Assembly (NCBI GenBank): GCA_023410055.1
Contig: JAEYQK010000039.1
Coordinates: 62,001 to 126,000 of the forward strand
Direction: 5' to 3'
DNA from: Acidobacteriota bacterium
GTDB lineage: Bacteria > Acidobacteriota > Terriglobia > Terriglobales > Acidobacteriaceae
DNA: 64,000 nucleotides
How positions within the stretch are numbered: the stretch's first letter is position 1; every line of letters starts with the position of its first letter. The translations under genes and the position numbers were made by a program. Positions 39,141-47,560 of this stretch are shown in pieces. The notes beneath the pieces were generated by a model. The model did no database searches. It saw only the letters and a program-made list of their open reading frames with translations, and was not told where the DNA came from.

Positions 39141-39719
39141 ATGAAACAACTAAGAATCTCTCTTCTCCTGCTCGCGTGTGCTCTGAGTGTGACTGCGATG
39201 GCGCAGGGTACCGGGTACGATCCGAACTCCCAGATTGAAGGCGGCCCGAATCACAGCTCAACTTCGAAGAAGCCCAACCTGAGTTCCGCCGAGCAGCACT
39301 TCATCAACAACGCTGCATCAGGCGGTCTCGCCGAAGTTCAGCTCGGACAGCTTGCCGCGCAAAAGGCGAGTGATTCGCAGGTGAAAGCATTCGGCCAGCG
39401 CATGGTCGACGACCACACCAAGGCCAACAACGAGCTGACCTCGTTAGCCTCGTCCAAAGGGATGACACCGCCAACGTCACCGAAGGCCACCGACCAGGCC
39501 ATGAAGGACAAGTTGTCAGGTCTTTCGGGTCAGCAATTCGACAAGCAGTACATGGACGCGATGGTGACGGACCACACGCACGATGTTTCCGAGTTCCAGA
39601 AGATGGCGAATGGAGCGAAGGATCCGGAAGTGAAGGCTTTCGACGCCAAGACGCTGCCTACCTTGCAGGATCACCTGAAGCAGGCACAGGACGTGCAGAA
39701 GAAATTGGGCGGAAAGTAA
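39141..39719 (+). CDS. DUF4142 exported protein
   Basis: Protein of 192 residues with a signal peptide (MKQLRISLLLLACALSVTAMA). A helical DUF4142 domain (about 50-190) has FINNAASGGLAEVQLGQLA, FGQRMVDDHTKANNEL and DAMVTDHTHDVSEF, whose conserved His/Asp residues suggest a ferritin-like or four-helix metal site. Periplasmic role unknown. SD TAGGAG is present. A clear hairpin terminator follows. Confidence 0.88.
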   Translation: MKQLRISLLLLACALSVTAMAQGTGYDPNSQIEGGPNHSSTSKKPNLSSAEQHFINNAASGGLAEVQLGQLAAQKASDSQVKAFGQRMVDDHTKANNELTSLASSKGMTPPTSPKATDQAMKDKLSGLSGQQFDKQYMDAMVTDHTHDVSEFQKMANGAKDPEVKAFDAKTLPTLQDHLKQAQDVQKKLGGK

Positions 39720-39727
39720 AATCGAAT

Positions 39728-39753
39728 CCCCACGTTTTTTTGCCAACGTGGGG
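39728..39753 (+). terminator. Hairpin after the DUF4142 gene
   Basis: ccccacgtt / aacgtgggg stem (9 bp) with a T-rich loop, 9 bp beyond the stop and between convergent genes. The arms also occur in the repeat at about 12829-12855, so it may be a repeat acting as terminator. Confidence 0.6.
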
Positions 39754-39778
39754 ACCGTTGATCCTGTCGTACTTCGAA

Positions 39779-40774
39779 CTACTTCGCCGGATACGTTACC
39801 GAGTAGTTGTTCCTAAGATTGAGGATCGTAAACCACCCGTTCTTTTCGGCAACGAGCTTGATTCCATAACCCTTGCAGTCTGCCTCGGGATTGGCATCGA
39901 ACTTCTCCGGCACGGCGCCCATCCCCGGTCCTCCGTGAAGCACCCACATCGCCTCCAGTCCCGGGGAAGCGTAGATAGACTTCACGACCGATTCGTCGCC
40001 GCCCTTCTTCTGGCCGTTGTTCATGATCGCGACGCGCGGCTTCAGCGAACCAAGAAGCAGAGGCGATGTTGAACGATCGAATCCATGATGGCTCACCATC
40101 AGGACGGGCACGGTTCCAAGTAGATTGCTCGGGCAAAACAGCATGGGCTCCTTGCCAGCGGTCAGATCGGTGAGGTCGACCATCTGGAACTTGCCGAAGC
40201 GCAGTATGAAGCCGACTGACTGATCGTTTTCGTCGTTCTCAGGAGCTTTGGCAACAAGGCCATTGCAAGCCGGATTCTGCGGCAAACCGGCCTTGGCGGG
40301 TTTGATCGCCTCTCCAGCGGCTGCAACGATGTCAATCTGGACGCCCTTCAGCGGAAGCTTGTCGCCGGGCTTCACCGTAATGTGCGGAATCTTCGCCGTC
40401 GTCTTCTGATATTCATCGTAGAGCTTCTCAGTGTATCGGCTGTGCTCGACATTCGCGCCATGATCGATGACATGCCCGACCGGAATTCTCTCGACCACCG
40501 CAGGCACGCCGCCAACGTGGTCAACGTGATAGTGGGTCACAAGCAGATAGTCGATCTTGCTGATGCCCGCGTCCTTGGTGGCCGCAAGAATACGTTCGAC
40601 ATCGCGAGTGTTGTTAGGCCACCCGGCATCGACCAGCAGAGACTCCTTCTCCGGCGTGACGATGAGCATCGCCTTGCCGCCCTCGACATCGATCGCATAG
40701 ACCGTAAGCTTCTGGGCGAATGACGGCAGACAGACAACAAGAGACAGCAGTAGAACCACTATGAGTCGTCGCAT
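39779..40774 (-). CDS. Exported MBL-fold metallo-hydrolase
   Basis: About 331 residues from ATG 40774; the frame runs to 40837 but the signal peptide (MRRLIVVLLLSLVVCLPSFA) starts here. Metallo-beta-lactamase fold with the metal motif THYHVDHVGG, then DAGWPNNTRDVERIL, FQMVDLTDLT (a metal-ligand Asp) and LMVSHHGFDRS. The pattern is closest to the ComEC-type MBL domain family. Substrate unknown; phosphodiester or lactone hydrolysis is possible. Convergent with the DUF4142 gene. Confidence 0.85.
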   Translation of the reverse strand: MRRLIVVLLLSLVVCLPSFAQKLTVYAIDVEGGKAMLIVTPEKESLLVDAGWPNNTRDVERILAATKDAGISKIDYLLVTHYHVDHVGGVPAVVERIPVGHVIDHGANVEHSRYTEKLYDEYQKTTAKIPHITVKPGDKLPLKGVQIDIVAAAGEAIKPAKAGLPQNPACNGLVAKAPENDENDQSVGFILRFGKFQMVDLTDLTAGKEPMLFCPSNLLGTVPVLMVSHHGFDRSTSPLLLGSLKPRVAIMNNGQKKGGDESVVKSIYASPGLEAMWVLHGGPGMGAVPEKFDANPEADCKGYGIKLVAEKNGWFTILNLRNNYSVTYPAK

Positions 40775-40833
40775 GTAGAGCAATTTAGCACGATAAGCGT
40801 GGTTCCGAAACGCCTCCGTCGCGCTCGTCACTC

Positions 40834-40914
40834 GCATTCAAAGGCGGCGAGGTCCTCGACAACAACTTCGACACTTACGAGATCTCGCACTTCTACAACG
40901 ATCCTGCGGCCTGA
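40834..40914 (+). pseudogene. Possible remnant of a molybdopterin oxidoreductase C-terminus
   Basis: A short plus-strand frame ends at TGA 40912-40914 and reads KGGEVLDNNFDTYEISHF. The NxNFDTY pattern is typical of the C-terminus of the large subunit of isoquinoline/xanthine-type molybdenum hydroxylases. No start codon or other part of such a gene is present, so this could be a degraded leftover. The evidence is one short match from memory. Confidence 0.3.
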
Positions 40915-40967
40915 ACGCGGGAAACATCGTAGTGCAATTCACCCCCGCGGACAGGCACAATAGAAAG

Positions 40968-42392
40968 ATGTCTGTCCCCATTCAAGAAGTTCAGCCTGGT
41001 TCCTTCGGCGCTCAGCTGCGTATGACGGCGAGACTCGCCCTGCCGCTGATCGTCGCCGAGCTCGGCTGGATGAGCATGGGCCTGGTCGATACCATCATGG
41101 TCGGCCGTTTGCCGAATAGCGCGATCGCCATCGGTGCCACTGGACTAGGCCAGAGTCTCTATCATCTGATCGCGATCTTCGGCGGCGGACTGCTCCTTGG
41201 GATGGATACCTTCGTCGCGCAGGCCCACGGGCGCAAGGACGTCAAAGATGCGCGGCACACTCTAGTCAACGGCCTCGTTCTCGCGCTGCTGCTTACGCCA
41301 TTGCTGATGCTCTTCGTATCTTTCTGGCCGCCACTGATGCAGCGCTTTGGAATCAGCACGGAGCTGGTCGGGCCGATGCAGCCGTTTCTCTCGGCCCTGA
41401 ACTGGGGAACGTTGCCGCTGCTGGCATATTTCGCCCTGCGGCGATATCTGCAAGCTGTGAACGTGGCCATGCCGATCACGTTTGCCCTGGTCTCGGCAAA
41501 CATCGTCAATGCCATTGGGAATTGGGCATTGATCTATGGGCATCTGGGATTCAGGGCCTACGGCATCACCGGTTCGGGATGGTCGACATTTTTCGCGCGC
41601 TGCTACATGGCGACCGTGCTCGCCATCACGCTGATCTGGGTGGAAACAAAGGGACCGCTTTCCGCACGCGGTATGTGGCGAGCGCTGCGGCGAAACGACG
41701 TGGTCAGAATCGATCCCCGCAGGATATGGGCTCTCGTGAAACTTGGCGCACCAGCGGCCGGGCAGATCCTGCTCGAGATCGGCGCGTTCTCGGCGGCAAC
41801 AGCGCTCTGTGCGAAGCTTGGCCCGGTGCAGCTCTCCGGACACGAGATTGCCCTGAACTGCGCGGCCTTCACCTTCATGGTTCCGCTTGGCATCAGTGCG
41901 GCGGCGGCAGTTCGCGTTGGACAGAGTCTCGGCCGGCAAGATATCGCCGGCGCACGCCGCGCCGGTTGGTCGTCGATTTTGCTAGGCGCCGCGTTCATGA
42001 GTTGTTCCGGGCTGGTATTCCTGTCGATTCCTAAAGTGCTCGCGCGGGCCTTCTCGCCGAATGCGGAAGTCGTTGCCGTGGGATCGACGTTGTTGCTCGT
42101 CGCTGCTGCGTTTCAGCTCTTCGATGGCGTGCAGGTCGTGACAACGGGCGCCTTGCGCGGCGCAGGTGACACAAAGACGCCTATGCTCGCCAACTTCGTC
42201 GCGTACTACTTCATTGGCCTCCCGCTAGGTTACGTTCTGGCGTTTCGTCTCCACTGGGGCGCTCTGGGCATCTGGATCGGCCTGTGCAGCGGATTGATTG
42301 TCGTGGGCTCGCTGCTTATCTTTGCCTGGCACAAGAAACGACTCTCGGCCTATCACTTCGATCTGGCAGAGTCCGAAGTAACTTCCGCTTAG
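40968..42392 (+). CDS. MATE-family efflux transporter
   Basis: Multidrug/toxin extrusion antiporter of the inner membrane, 474 residues from ATG 40968; an earlier start at 40932 is possible. It has twelve predicted helices and the MATE pattern: LPLIVAELGWMSMGLVDTIM, FGGGLLLGMDTFVAQAHGRKD in the first half, and VPLGISAAAAVRVGQSLGRQD and TTGALRGAGDTKTPMLANF in the second. It probably exports cationic compounds in exchange for sodium or protons. The PfkB-like gene follows 26 bp downstream in the same direction, so they may be co-transcribed. Confidence 0.93.
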   Translation: MSVPIQEVQPGSFGAQLRMTARLALPLIVAELGWMSMGLVDTIMVGRLPNSAIAIGATGLGQSLYHLIAIFGGGLLLGMDTFVAQAHGRKDVKDARHTLVNGLVLALLLTPLLMLFVSFWPPLMQRFGISTELVGPMQPFLSALNWGTLPLLAYFALRRYLQAVNVAMPITFALVSANIVNAIGNWALIYGHLGFRAYGITGSGWSTFFARCYMATVLAITLIWVETKGPLSARGMWRALRRNDVVRIDPRRIWALVKLGAPAAGQILLEIGAFSAATALCAKLGPVQLSGHEIALNCAAFTFMVPLGISAAAAVRVGQSLGRQDIAGARRAGWSSILLGAAFMSCSGLVFLSIPKVLARAFSPNAEVVAVGSTLLLVAAAFQLFDGVQVVTTGALRGAGDTKTPMLANFVAYYFIGLPLGYVLAFRLHWGALGIWIGLCSGLIVVGSLLIFAWHKKRLSAYHFDLAESEVTSA

Positions 42393-42418
42393 CTGTGTGT
42401 TCGGTTAAGCTGCGCATT

Positions 42419-43318
42419 GTGAGTCTCGATAAACCAAGTGCCGATCGGCCATCAGGCGCCTTCGCCGGCTTGGCGACGGTGGATATCGCCTATCCAGTGG
42501 AGCAGGTTCCTGCTCCGAATCAGAAGGTCAGCACTCCGGTTCCCGAAATCGCAGCCGGTGGACCTGCAACCAACGCCGCAGTGACGTTCGCATTTCTTGG
42601 CGGCCGGAGCACGCTCGTTACCGCCGTGGGACAACACGCCTTAGCATCGGTCGTCCGCCAGGATCTCGAACAATGCAACGTCACTCTGCACGACGTTGCA
42701 GCCCAGCAACAAGGACTCCCGCCCGTGTCCTCCATCATGGTGCTTCCCAACGGAGATCGGTCCGTCGTCTCGGCCAACGCAAAGGCTTTTCCCGAGCTGA
42801 GGATCGAGACCCGAGCCGAATGGTTCGACGAGCTACGCTTCGTCCTCATCGACGGCCACTATCCGGCACTCTGCAATGCAGTCGCGCGTGAAGCTCGCGC
42901 CGCCGCAATCGATGTTGTTCTCGATGCGGGGAGTTGGAAAGATGGGACGCCAGCGTTGCTGCCGAACACGACGATTGCCCTCTGCTCGAACGATTTCCGG
43001 CCTCCGGGTTGTTTCACGACAGACGACGTCTTTCGTTTCCTTACGAGTCGCGGCGTGGAACGCGTAGCCATCACCCGAGGCGCGGAGTCGATACTCTACA
43101 TGGAAGAAGGTCTCCGTGGCGAAGTCGCAGTCAATCCCGTCAAAGCCGTGGACACGACTGGAGCCGGCGACGTCTTTCACGGCGCATTCTGCTATCGCTT
43201 CTCCCTGAGCCGCGACTTCAAAGACGCACTGTCCTTCGCAGCGAAAATCGCGACCTTCTCCTGCATGCACGTCGGTACGCGATCGTGGATGCTGGGCTAT
43301 CAGGAAAGCCGCTGTTAG
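42419..43318 (+). CDS. PfkB-family carbohydrate kinase
   Basis: Sugar or nucleoside kinase of about 299 residues. The chosen start is GTG 42419; the frame is open further back, but that part lies inside the MATE gene. Family motifs are AAGGPATNAAVTFAFLGGRS (PfkB signature 1) and VDTTGAGDVFHGAFCY (signature 2 with the catalytic Asp and the anion hole GAGD). Between them are SIMVLPNGDRSV and VVLDAGSWKDG. Substrate unclear; the ribokinase/sulfofructose-kinase-like group would fit. Likely in one transcript with the MATE gene. Confidence 0.9.
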   Translation: MSLDKPSADRPSGAFAGLATVDIAYPVEQVPAPNQKVSTPVPEIAAGGPATNAAVTFAFLGGRSTLVTAVGQHALASVVRQDLEQCNVTLHDVAAQQQGLPPVSSIMVLPNGDRSVVSANAKAFPELRIETRAEWFDELRFVLIDGHYPALCNAVAREARAAAIDVVLDAGSWKDGTPALLPNTTIALCSNDFRPPGCFTTDDVFRFLTSRGVERVAITRGAESILYMEEGLRGEVAVNPVKAVDTTGAGDVFHGAFCYRFSLSRDFKDALSFAAKIATFSCMHVGTRSWMLGYQESRC

Positions 43319-43448
43319 CAACAATGGAGTTTCGAAACCGTGCCGTGCACACGCGGCCGTAAGAAGGTGCGCCGAATTCACGCCAAGGTGCGAAGTGAGT
43401 CATGCCTCCATTTGTCGGAATACGATAGGTAGCGTACTATCGCCCTAG

Positions 43449-43682
43449 ATGCCGACGCCGGTACAAATCCGCAAATTGATGGCTTGCTTGTGCGTTGCGG
43501 CAGTTTTGTTGGCTGCCGTCATGCCTGTCACAGGCGGACTACTGCTGGTCGTTCTGGTCCCGGTTTATCTGTTAGTCGTTGCCGAGTGCCGGGCGCACAG
43601 GCGTCACACGGAAACAGATACTCCCCCGCTGCGCGCGGGATTTCTTTCGCTCTCCCTCTCACGAGCCCCTCCGGTAGCCTAG
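43449..43682 (+). CDS. Small hydrophobic protein
   Basis: Protein of 77 residues with two adjacent hydrophobic stretches (MACLCVAAVLLAAVMP, GGLLLVVLVPVYLLVVAEC), followed by a polar tail. It could be a membrane hairpin. A TACTAT box lies 9 nt before the ATG and no ribosome site is visible. It may be the first gene of the set leading to the CPBP protease, although 96 bp separate it from the next one. I do not recognise the family. Confidence 0.45.
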   Translation: MPTPVQIRKLMACLCVAAVLLAAVMPVTGGLLLVVLVPVYLLVVAECRAHRRHTETDTPPLRAGFLSLSLSRAPPVA

Positions 43683-43778
43683 TTTTCTCCTCACAGTTGA
43701 CCATTTTTCCGAGTCGCCGCGCGGGCCTACACCTGGCCGGACGATTCGCTCATTAACCGACCAAGCCGGAGGAGATTC

Positions 43779-44030
43779 ATGTTTCGAAGTCACAGAATTC
43801 GCAAGCTCGTGCTGTGCCTTGGAATGCTGGCCGCAGCCGTAATGGGTTCACCGATCCGACCCGATGAGATCGCCGACCTTCTTCGTACCGAGAATCAGGC
43901 CAAAATCGAAATGAGTGTTCGCAAAGAAGGTGAAGATACCGACGACGAAGATGTCGAAAGACCGGACGTATCTATTCTTCGCCGATGTACTTGTTCGCGC
44001 CGTGCCGCACGCAGCAAGGGGGTGCTCTGA
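43779..44030 (+). CDS. Small exported peptide coupled to a CPBP protease gene
   Basis: Protein of 83 residues with one of the best ribosome sites in the window (GGAGGAGATTC before ATG). The N-terminus is a signal-like segment (KLVLCLGMLAAAVMGS), followed by PIRPDEIADLLRTENQAKIE and an acidic stretch (KEGEDTDDEDVERPD), and it ends in a basic, Cys-containing tail. Its TGA overlaps the ATG of the next gene (44030) by one base, so the two are translationally coupled. I do not know the family. The small size and coupling suggest a substrate, regulator or partner of the membrane protease. Confidence 0.6.
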   Translation: MFRSHRIRKLVLCLGMLAAAVMGSPIRPDEIADLLRTENQAKIEMSVRKEGEDTDDEDVERPDVSILRRCTCSRRAARSKGVL

Positions 44031-44758
44031 TGAGTACTGGAAAAGGTCGCCCAAGGCTGCACGGCCTGAGCATCGTGCTGATCGGTTCCCTTGTGTTCGT
44101 CATTGTCGTCGCAGTCGTAAACTGGGCGGCGAAGTCGCTGATGCCGCAGACCGTCGCATCGGGACTGCGTCAGCGCGTCACCGTTGAACTGACCGCCGCT
44201 CTGATGGCGGAGGTCGCTGTCTTGCTCGCCCTCGTTCTGTTTCTGCGCGGCCGGGGCGTCACGCTCCGTTCATTGGGACTGTGGCAGTCTGCACCTATTA
44301 GAGGTTGGACCGTCGCGGCTTTGGTCGCGGCGATGTTCATCGGCTTCACTCTGGCGCTGCCGCTCCGTGCCGAAAAGAACCTCACGGAACTCAGTCTCTT
44401 TCATCTCTACAATGCGCTGATTGCAGCGTTCGTCGCCGGCTTCGTCGAGGAGATACTCTTTCGCGGCTTTGTCATGACGGAGCTTCAATCATCAGGCTGG
44501 GGCAACGTGGCGCAAGTGGTCATCTCGTCGTTGGTCTACGGCGCGGTGCATGCGACGTGGGGCGTGGTGACTGGGATGTTCACGTGGGAGCTTCTGGGCG
44601 GGGGTATTATCGCAACGTCAGTTTTCGGATGCTTCTGTGCTCTCACATACCTTGTCAGCCGGCGGAGCCTCATGCCGGTAATCGTCTCGCACGGCGTGAT
44701 CAACCTGATCATCGAGCCCTGGATGTTCATGCTCGCAATATCGATGGTTCGTCATTGA
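44030..44758 (+). CDS. CPBP-family intramembrane metalloprotease
   Basis: About 242 residues from ATG 44030; the frame extends to 43985, but the coupled start is preferred. Several membrane helices are present, with the CAAX-protease/bacteriocin-processing motifs: EEILFRG (Glu140-Glu141, Arg145), GAVHATWG (His174) and IVSHGVINL (His221), the residues forming the glutamate-histidine active site. Family members cleave prenylated proteins, process peptides or take part in immunity to bacteriocins. The upstream small peptide is translationally coupled. A terminator follows at 44769. Confidence 0.88.
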   Translation: MSTGKGRPRLHGLSIVLIGSLVFVIVVAVVNWAAKSLMPQTVASGLRQRVTVELTAALMAEVAVLLALVLFLRGRGVTLRSLGLWQSAPIRGWTVAALVAAMFIGFTLALPLRAEKNLTELSLFHLYNALIAAFVAGFVEEILFRGFVMTELQSSGWGNVAQVVISSLVYGAVHATWGVVTGMFTWELLGGGIIATSVFGCFCALTYLVSRRSLMPVIVSHGVINLIIEPWMFMLAISMVRH

Positions 44759-44768
44759 GACCGGATGT

Positions 44769-44803
44769 CGGCTCTTCGCATAATGCGAGGAGCCGGCCTT
44801 TTT
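44769..44803 (+). terminator. Rho-independent terminator after the CPBP gene
   Basis: ggctcttcgca / tgcgaggagcc stem (one G-T pair) with a 3-nt loop, followed by ggccTTTTT, 11 bp beyond the stop. Confidence 0.85.
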
Positions 44804-45013
44804 GTGGAATTGTCTAGGTGCTCTGTGCGCTCGCTTTCCGTACGGAACTCGCACCACCGCAAATCCTGAGAACGGCGATGACTCGTGCTGTGAGGTACAA
44901 CTCGTAGAGCAGCAGCGAGCGAAGCGGTCGGTAGCGGTGTGTCTCGACCATTGTTCGGCTCTGTGTCAGGTGAGACAATGGCGCTTCCAAGCCTGAATCT
45001 CTGGAGGGTCTGA

Positions 45014-45946
45014 ATGCGCAGTCTTCGTGGTGTGCTTTGTGTGGCGTCATTGTTCGTATTCATTGGCACGGCTTGTGCCCAGCTGACCGAGAATGAAAAG
45101 ACGGCAGTAATGTTGGGCTATAACTACTTTTCGCGGCCAAACATCACCTACAAAGTCGCGAACAATTATCAAGCCAAACTCGACGTATACACGCCTCGGG
45201 CCGCGCGGATGGCTCCGGTTCCTGTGGTCGTGAACATTCATGGTGGCGGCTGGGTTGCCGGCAGCAAGGAAACCGACTTCCTTTCCACTCTGCCTTATCT
45301 GCAGATGGGATTCGCTGTCGTGAACGTTGAGTATCGGATGGGCCAGGTCTCGCTGGCGCCTGCGGCGGTCGAGGACTGCCTGTGCGCCCTGCACTGGGTC
45401 GGCCGCCATGCAAAGGAGTACGGCTTCGACGTCACTAAAGTGATCGTTACTGGTGGCTCGGCTGGTGGACATCTCGCGCTTACCACCTCAATCATTCCAC
45501 CCACGGCCGGCTTCGAGAACGAGTGCGCTTATGAAGACGATCCTACGTGGCAGGGCAAGTTCGTCGACAACCGCCCGAAGGTCGCGGCGGTGATCAACTG
45601 GTTCGGCATTTCCGATGTGAATGACATTCTGCAAGGCCCGAACATCAAGGGATACGCGGTTTCATGGCTCGGCGGTCAGCCGAATCGCGAGGATATCGCA
45701 AAGCGCGTATCGCCGATCACGTACGTGCGTCCGGGACTACCGCCAGTCCTCACGATCCACGGCGACAACGATAAGCTCGTGCCCCACCAGCAGTCGGTGA
45801 AGCTGCACGAGATGCTGACCAAGGCGGGCGTAAAGAACCAGTTGTTCACGGTGACAGGCGGTGGCCACGGTGGCTTCACGCTCGACCAACAGATGGCGGC
45901 TTTCGAGACAATTAAGAAGTTCCTGACGGAGACTGGCATCAAGTAG
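45014..45946 (+). CDS. Exported alpha/beta hydrolase (HSL-type esterase)
   Basis: Protein of 310 residues with a signal peptide (LRGVLCVASLFVFIGTACA). Esterase/lipase of the hormone-sensitive-lipase-like group: oxyanion motif HGGGW (76-80), nucleophile elbow TGGSAGGH (Ser149), Asp in IHGDNDKLVP and His in GGGHGGF. The predicted activity is hydrolysis of short-chain or aromatic esters such as acetylated plant polysaccharides in the periplasm. SD GGAGGG is present. It is convergent with a YdeI-like gene; a hairpin lies between them. Confidence 0.9.
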   Translation: MRSLRGVLCVASLFVFIGTACAQLTENEKTAVMLGYNYFSRPNITYKVANNYQAKLDVYTPRAARMAPVPVVVNIHGGGWVAGSKETDFLSTLPYLQMGFAVVNVEYRMGQVSLAPAAVEDCLCALHWVGRHAKEYGFDVTKVIVTGGSAGGHLALTTSIIPPTAGFENECAYEDDPTWQGKFVDNRPKVAAVINWFGISDVNDILQGPNIKGYAVSWLGGQPNREDIAKRVSPITYVRPGLPPVLTIHGDNDKLVPHQQSVKLHEMLTKAGVKNQLFTVTGGGHGGFTLDQQMAAFETIKKFLTETGIK

Positions 45947-45974
45947 GAACAGCGACAGTCTCGCCAGTCATTCA

Positions 45975-46004
45975 GGGGATGAAGTATTTCATTACTTCAT
46001 CCCC
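45975..46004. terminator. Hairpin between convergent genes
   Basis: ggggatgaagta / tacttcatcccc, a perfect 12-bp stem with a 6-nt loop. It overlaps the last codons of the minus-strand YdeI-like gene and lies 28 bp after the esterase stop. No T-run. Confidence 0.55.
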
Positions 46005-46582
46005 AATTCCTTGCCCTCACTCAACGTCTCCACCGCCTCTTTCACCCGCCGCGCGCGTGTTTCGTCTTTCTTCGCGGAGGTGATCCAGAGCAGGTACAAG
46101 CGGCGACGCGACGGTGCAAGTGATTCGAAGTATTCGCGTGCCTTCTTGTTCTTCGTCAGCGCGGTATCAAGTTCCGGCGGGACAGCGATGGTGGCGCTTT
46201 TCACGCGTGCTTCGCGCATGGCCACTGACGCGGTGCTGTGAGCACCATTCATTGCGGCCAGTCCGGCTTTGGTCATCAGGCCGTCGGATTTGAGCTTTTC
46301 GACCAGCTTGAGATTCACGGCCGACCATTTACTGTTCGGCTTGCGCGGCGTGAATTTTCGCACGTAGCGCTGGTCATCGACGCTTTTGATGATGCTGTCG
46401 ATCCAGCCGAAGCAAAGAGCTTCTTCCAGAGCTTCGGGGTATCGCACGGAGGGCGTCGCAGTGTGCTTCTTATAGAAGACGAGCCAGACGCCGAGCGAAA
46501 TCTGATGATTAGCCTTGAGCCAGGCGCGCCACGAAGCGCGGTCGGGGACGTAGCAGGTTTCGTATGCGGGAGCGGCTTTCAT
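45992..46582 (-). CDS. YdeI/OmpD-associated family protein
   Basis: Protein of 196 residues. The N-terminal domain carries the family's SWRAWLKANHQISLGVWLVF and EALEEALCFGWIDSIIKSVD, then FTPRKPNSKWSAVNLKLVEK. The C-terminal helical part (SLAPSRRRLYLLWITSAKK, DETRARRVKEAVETL) matches the YdeI-type ending. The family is cytoplasmic, has been connected with bacteriocin tolerance in some bacteria and has no firm biochemical role. Divergent from rpmB. Confidence 0.88.
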   Translation of the reverse strand: MKAAPAYETCYVPDRASWRAWLKANHQISLGVWLVFYKKHTATPSVRYPEALEEALCFGWIDSIIKSVDDQRYVRKFTPRKPNSKWSAVNLKLVEKLKSDGLMTKAGLAAMNGAHSTASVAMREARVKSATIAVPPELDTALTKNKKAREYFESLAPSRRRLYLLWITSAKKDETRARRVKEAVETLSEGKELGMK

Positions 46583-46614
46583 TGCAGCCAGTGTAGCGCA
46601 AGAGATCCGCTGGG

Positions 46615-46643
46615 TTGCCGAAATCCGTCAATTCCAGTAGAAT
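46615..46643 (+). promoter_or_regulatory. Promoter of rpmB
   Basis: TTGCCG (46615-46620), 17-bp spacer, TAGAAT (46638-46643), about 40 nt before the rpmB ATG; GGAG lies 7 nt before the start. Confidence 0.65.
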
Positions 46644-46685
46644 CTATGTTTTGCACAATAAGTTCTGAACTTGTCTGGAGTAGCT

Positions 46686-46874
46686 ATGTCTCAAGTGTGT
46701 GATGTTTGCGGCAAGGGGCCGCGTACCGGAAACAATATCAGCCACGCGCATAACGTCAGCAAGCGCCGCTGGAATATCAATCTTCGCCCCGTGAAGGCGG
46801 CCGTCAAGGGCGGCAGCAAGAAGATGCGCGTCTGCACCTCGTGCCTGCGCAGCGGCAAGATCACGAAGGCGTAA
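46686..46874 (+). CDS. rpmB: Ribosomal protein L28, zinc-binding form
   Basis: Large-subunit ribosomal protein, 62 residues from ATG 46686 (SD GGAG). Typical L28 core HAHNVSKRRWNINLRPV. Two CxxC pairs (Cys5/Cys8 and Cys50/Cys53) make it the Zn-ribbon (C+) version; bacteria under zinc limitation often keep a second Cys-free copy. Own promoter and terminator. Confidence 0.96.
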   Translation: MSQVCDVCGKGPRTGNNISHAHNVSKRRWNINLRPVKAAVKGGSKKMRVCTSCLRSGKITKA

Positions 46875-46912
46875 GTTTCTCGCCTGTAAAGATTTAAGTC
46901 CCATTGGCAAAC

Positions 46913-46940
46913 AGGCCTCCCATTGCGGGAGGCCTCGTTG
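46913..46940. terminator. Bidirectional terminator between rpmB and the FKBP gene
   Basis: aggcctccc / gggaggcct stem (9 bp, loop attgc) between the convergent stops; on the plus strand the stem is followed by cgttgtgttt. Confidence 0.75.
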
Positions 46941-46962
46941 TGTTTCAGATAGATAGTCCTGG

Positions 46963-47502
46963 TTACTTGCCCCTAACCCTCACGAGCTGCACGTCGAAGA
47001 TCAGGGTTGCGTTCGGTGGAATCAAGCCCGGATAGCCTTGTTTGCCGTAGGCCAGGTTTCCCGGAATTCTGAGCTTGCGCTTGCCCCCGACTTTCATTCC
47101 GGCGACGCCCTCTTCCCAACCCGCAATCACCTGGCCGCCGCCAATCTTAAAGGAAAACGGTGTGGGTTTCGCGCCAACCAGCGAACTATCGAACTGCTTG
47201 CCGTTCGTCAGCCAGCCCGTGTAGTGAACGTAAACGGTGTCTCCCTTTGCGGCTTCGGCACCGGTACCGACCTTGAGGTCCCAATATTCAAGGCCGCTCT
47301 CGGTCTTCGTCGGTTCGCCCTTTACCGGAGCGCCGGGCAAAGCCTTGGCAGCGGGGGCCGTTGCGGTGGTTGCCTTTCTCGCTCCAGCGGCCGGCGTCTT
47401 CGTCGGCGCAGTTTTCTTTGTGGTTCCTGTCGAGGTTTGTGCTACCAGCACCGTGGCGACCGTCATCATCGCCAGCGCCATCACTACAAAACGCTTCATC
47501 AT
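46963..47502 (-). CDS. FKBP-type peptidyl-prolyl isomerase, exported
   Basis: Protein-folding catalyst in the periplasm, 179 residues. Signal peptide MMKRFVVMALAMMTVATVLVA, then a Thr/Ala/Lys/Pro-rich linker (about 25-65) and one FKBP domain (about 85-179) with VYVHYTGWLTNGKQFDSS, FSFKIGGGQVIAGWEEGVAG and LAYGKQGYPGLIPPNATLIF, which include the usual active-site aromatic residues. SD GGAG. It is adjacent to the RidA gene on the same strand (gap 58 bp). Confidence 0.95.
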   Translation of the reverse strand: MMKRFVVMALAMMTVATVLVAQTSTGTTKKTAPTKTPAAGARKATTATAPAAKALPGAPVKGEPTKTESGLEYWDLKVGTGAEAAKGDTVYVHYTGWLTNGKQFDSSLVGAKPTPFSFKIGGGQVIAGWEEGVAGMKVGGKRKLRIPGNLAYGKQGYPGLIPPNATLIFDVQLVRVRGK

Positions 47503-47560
47503 GAACTCCGCTCCTTAGTAATTGCAGCTTTCAGATTCTCCAATAGCCAATACGAACTTG

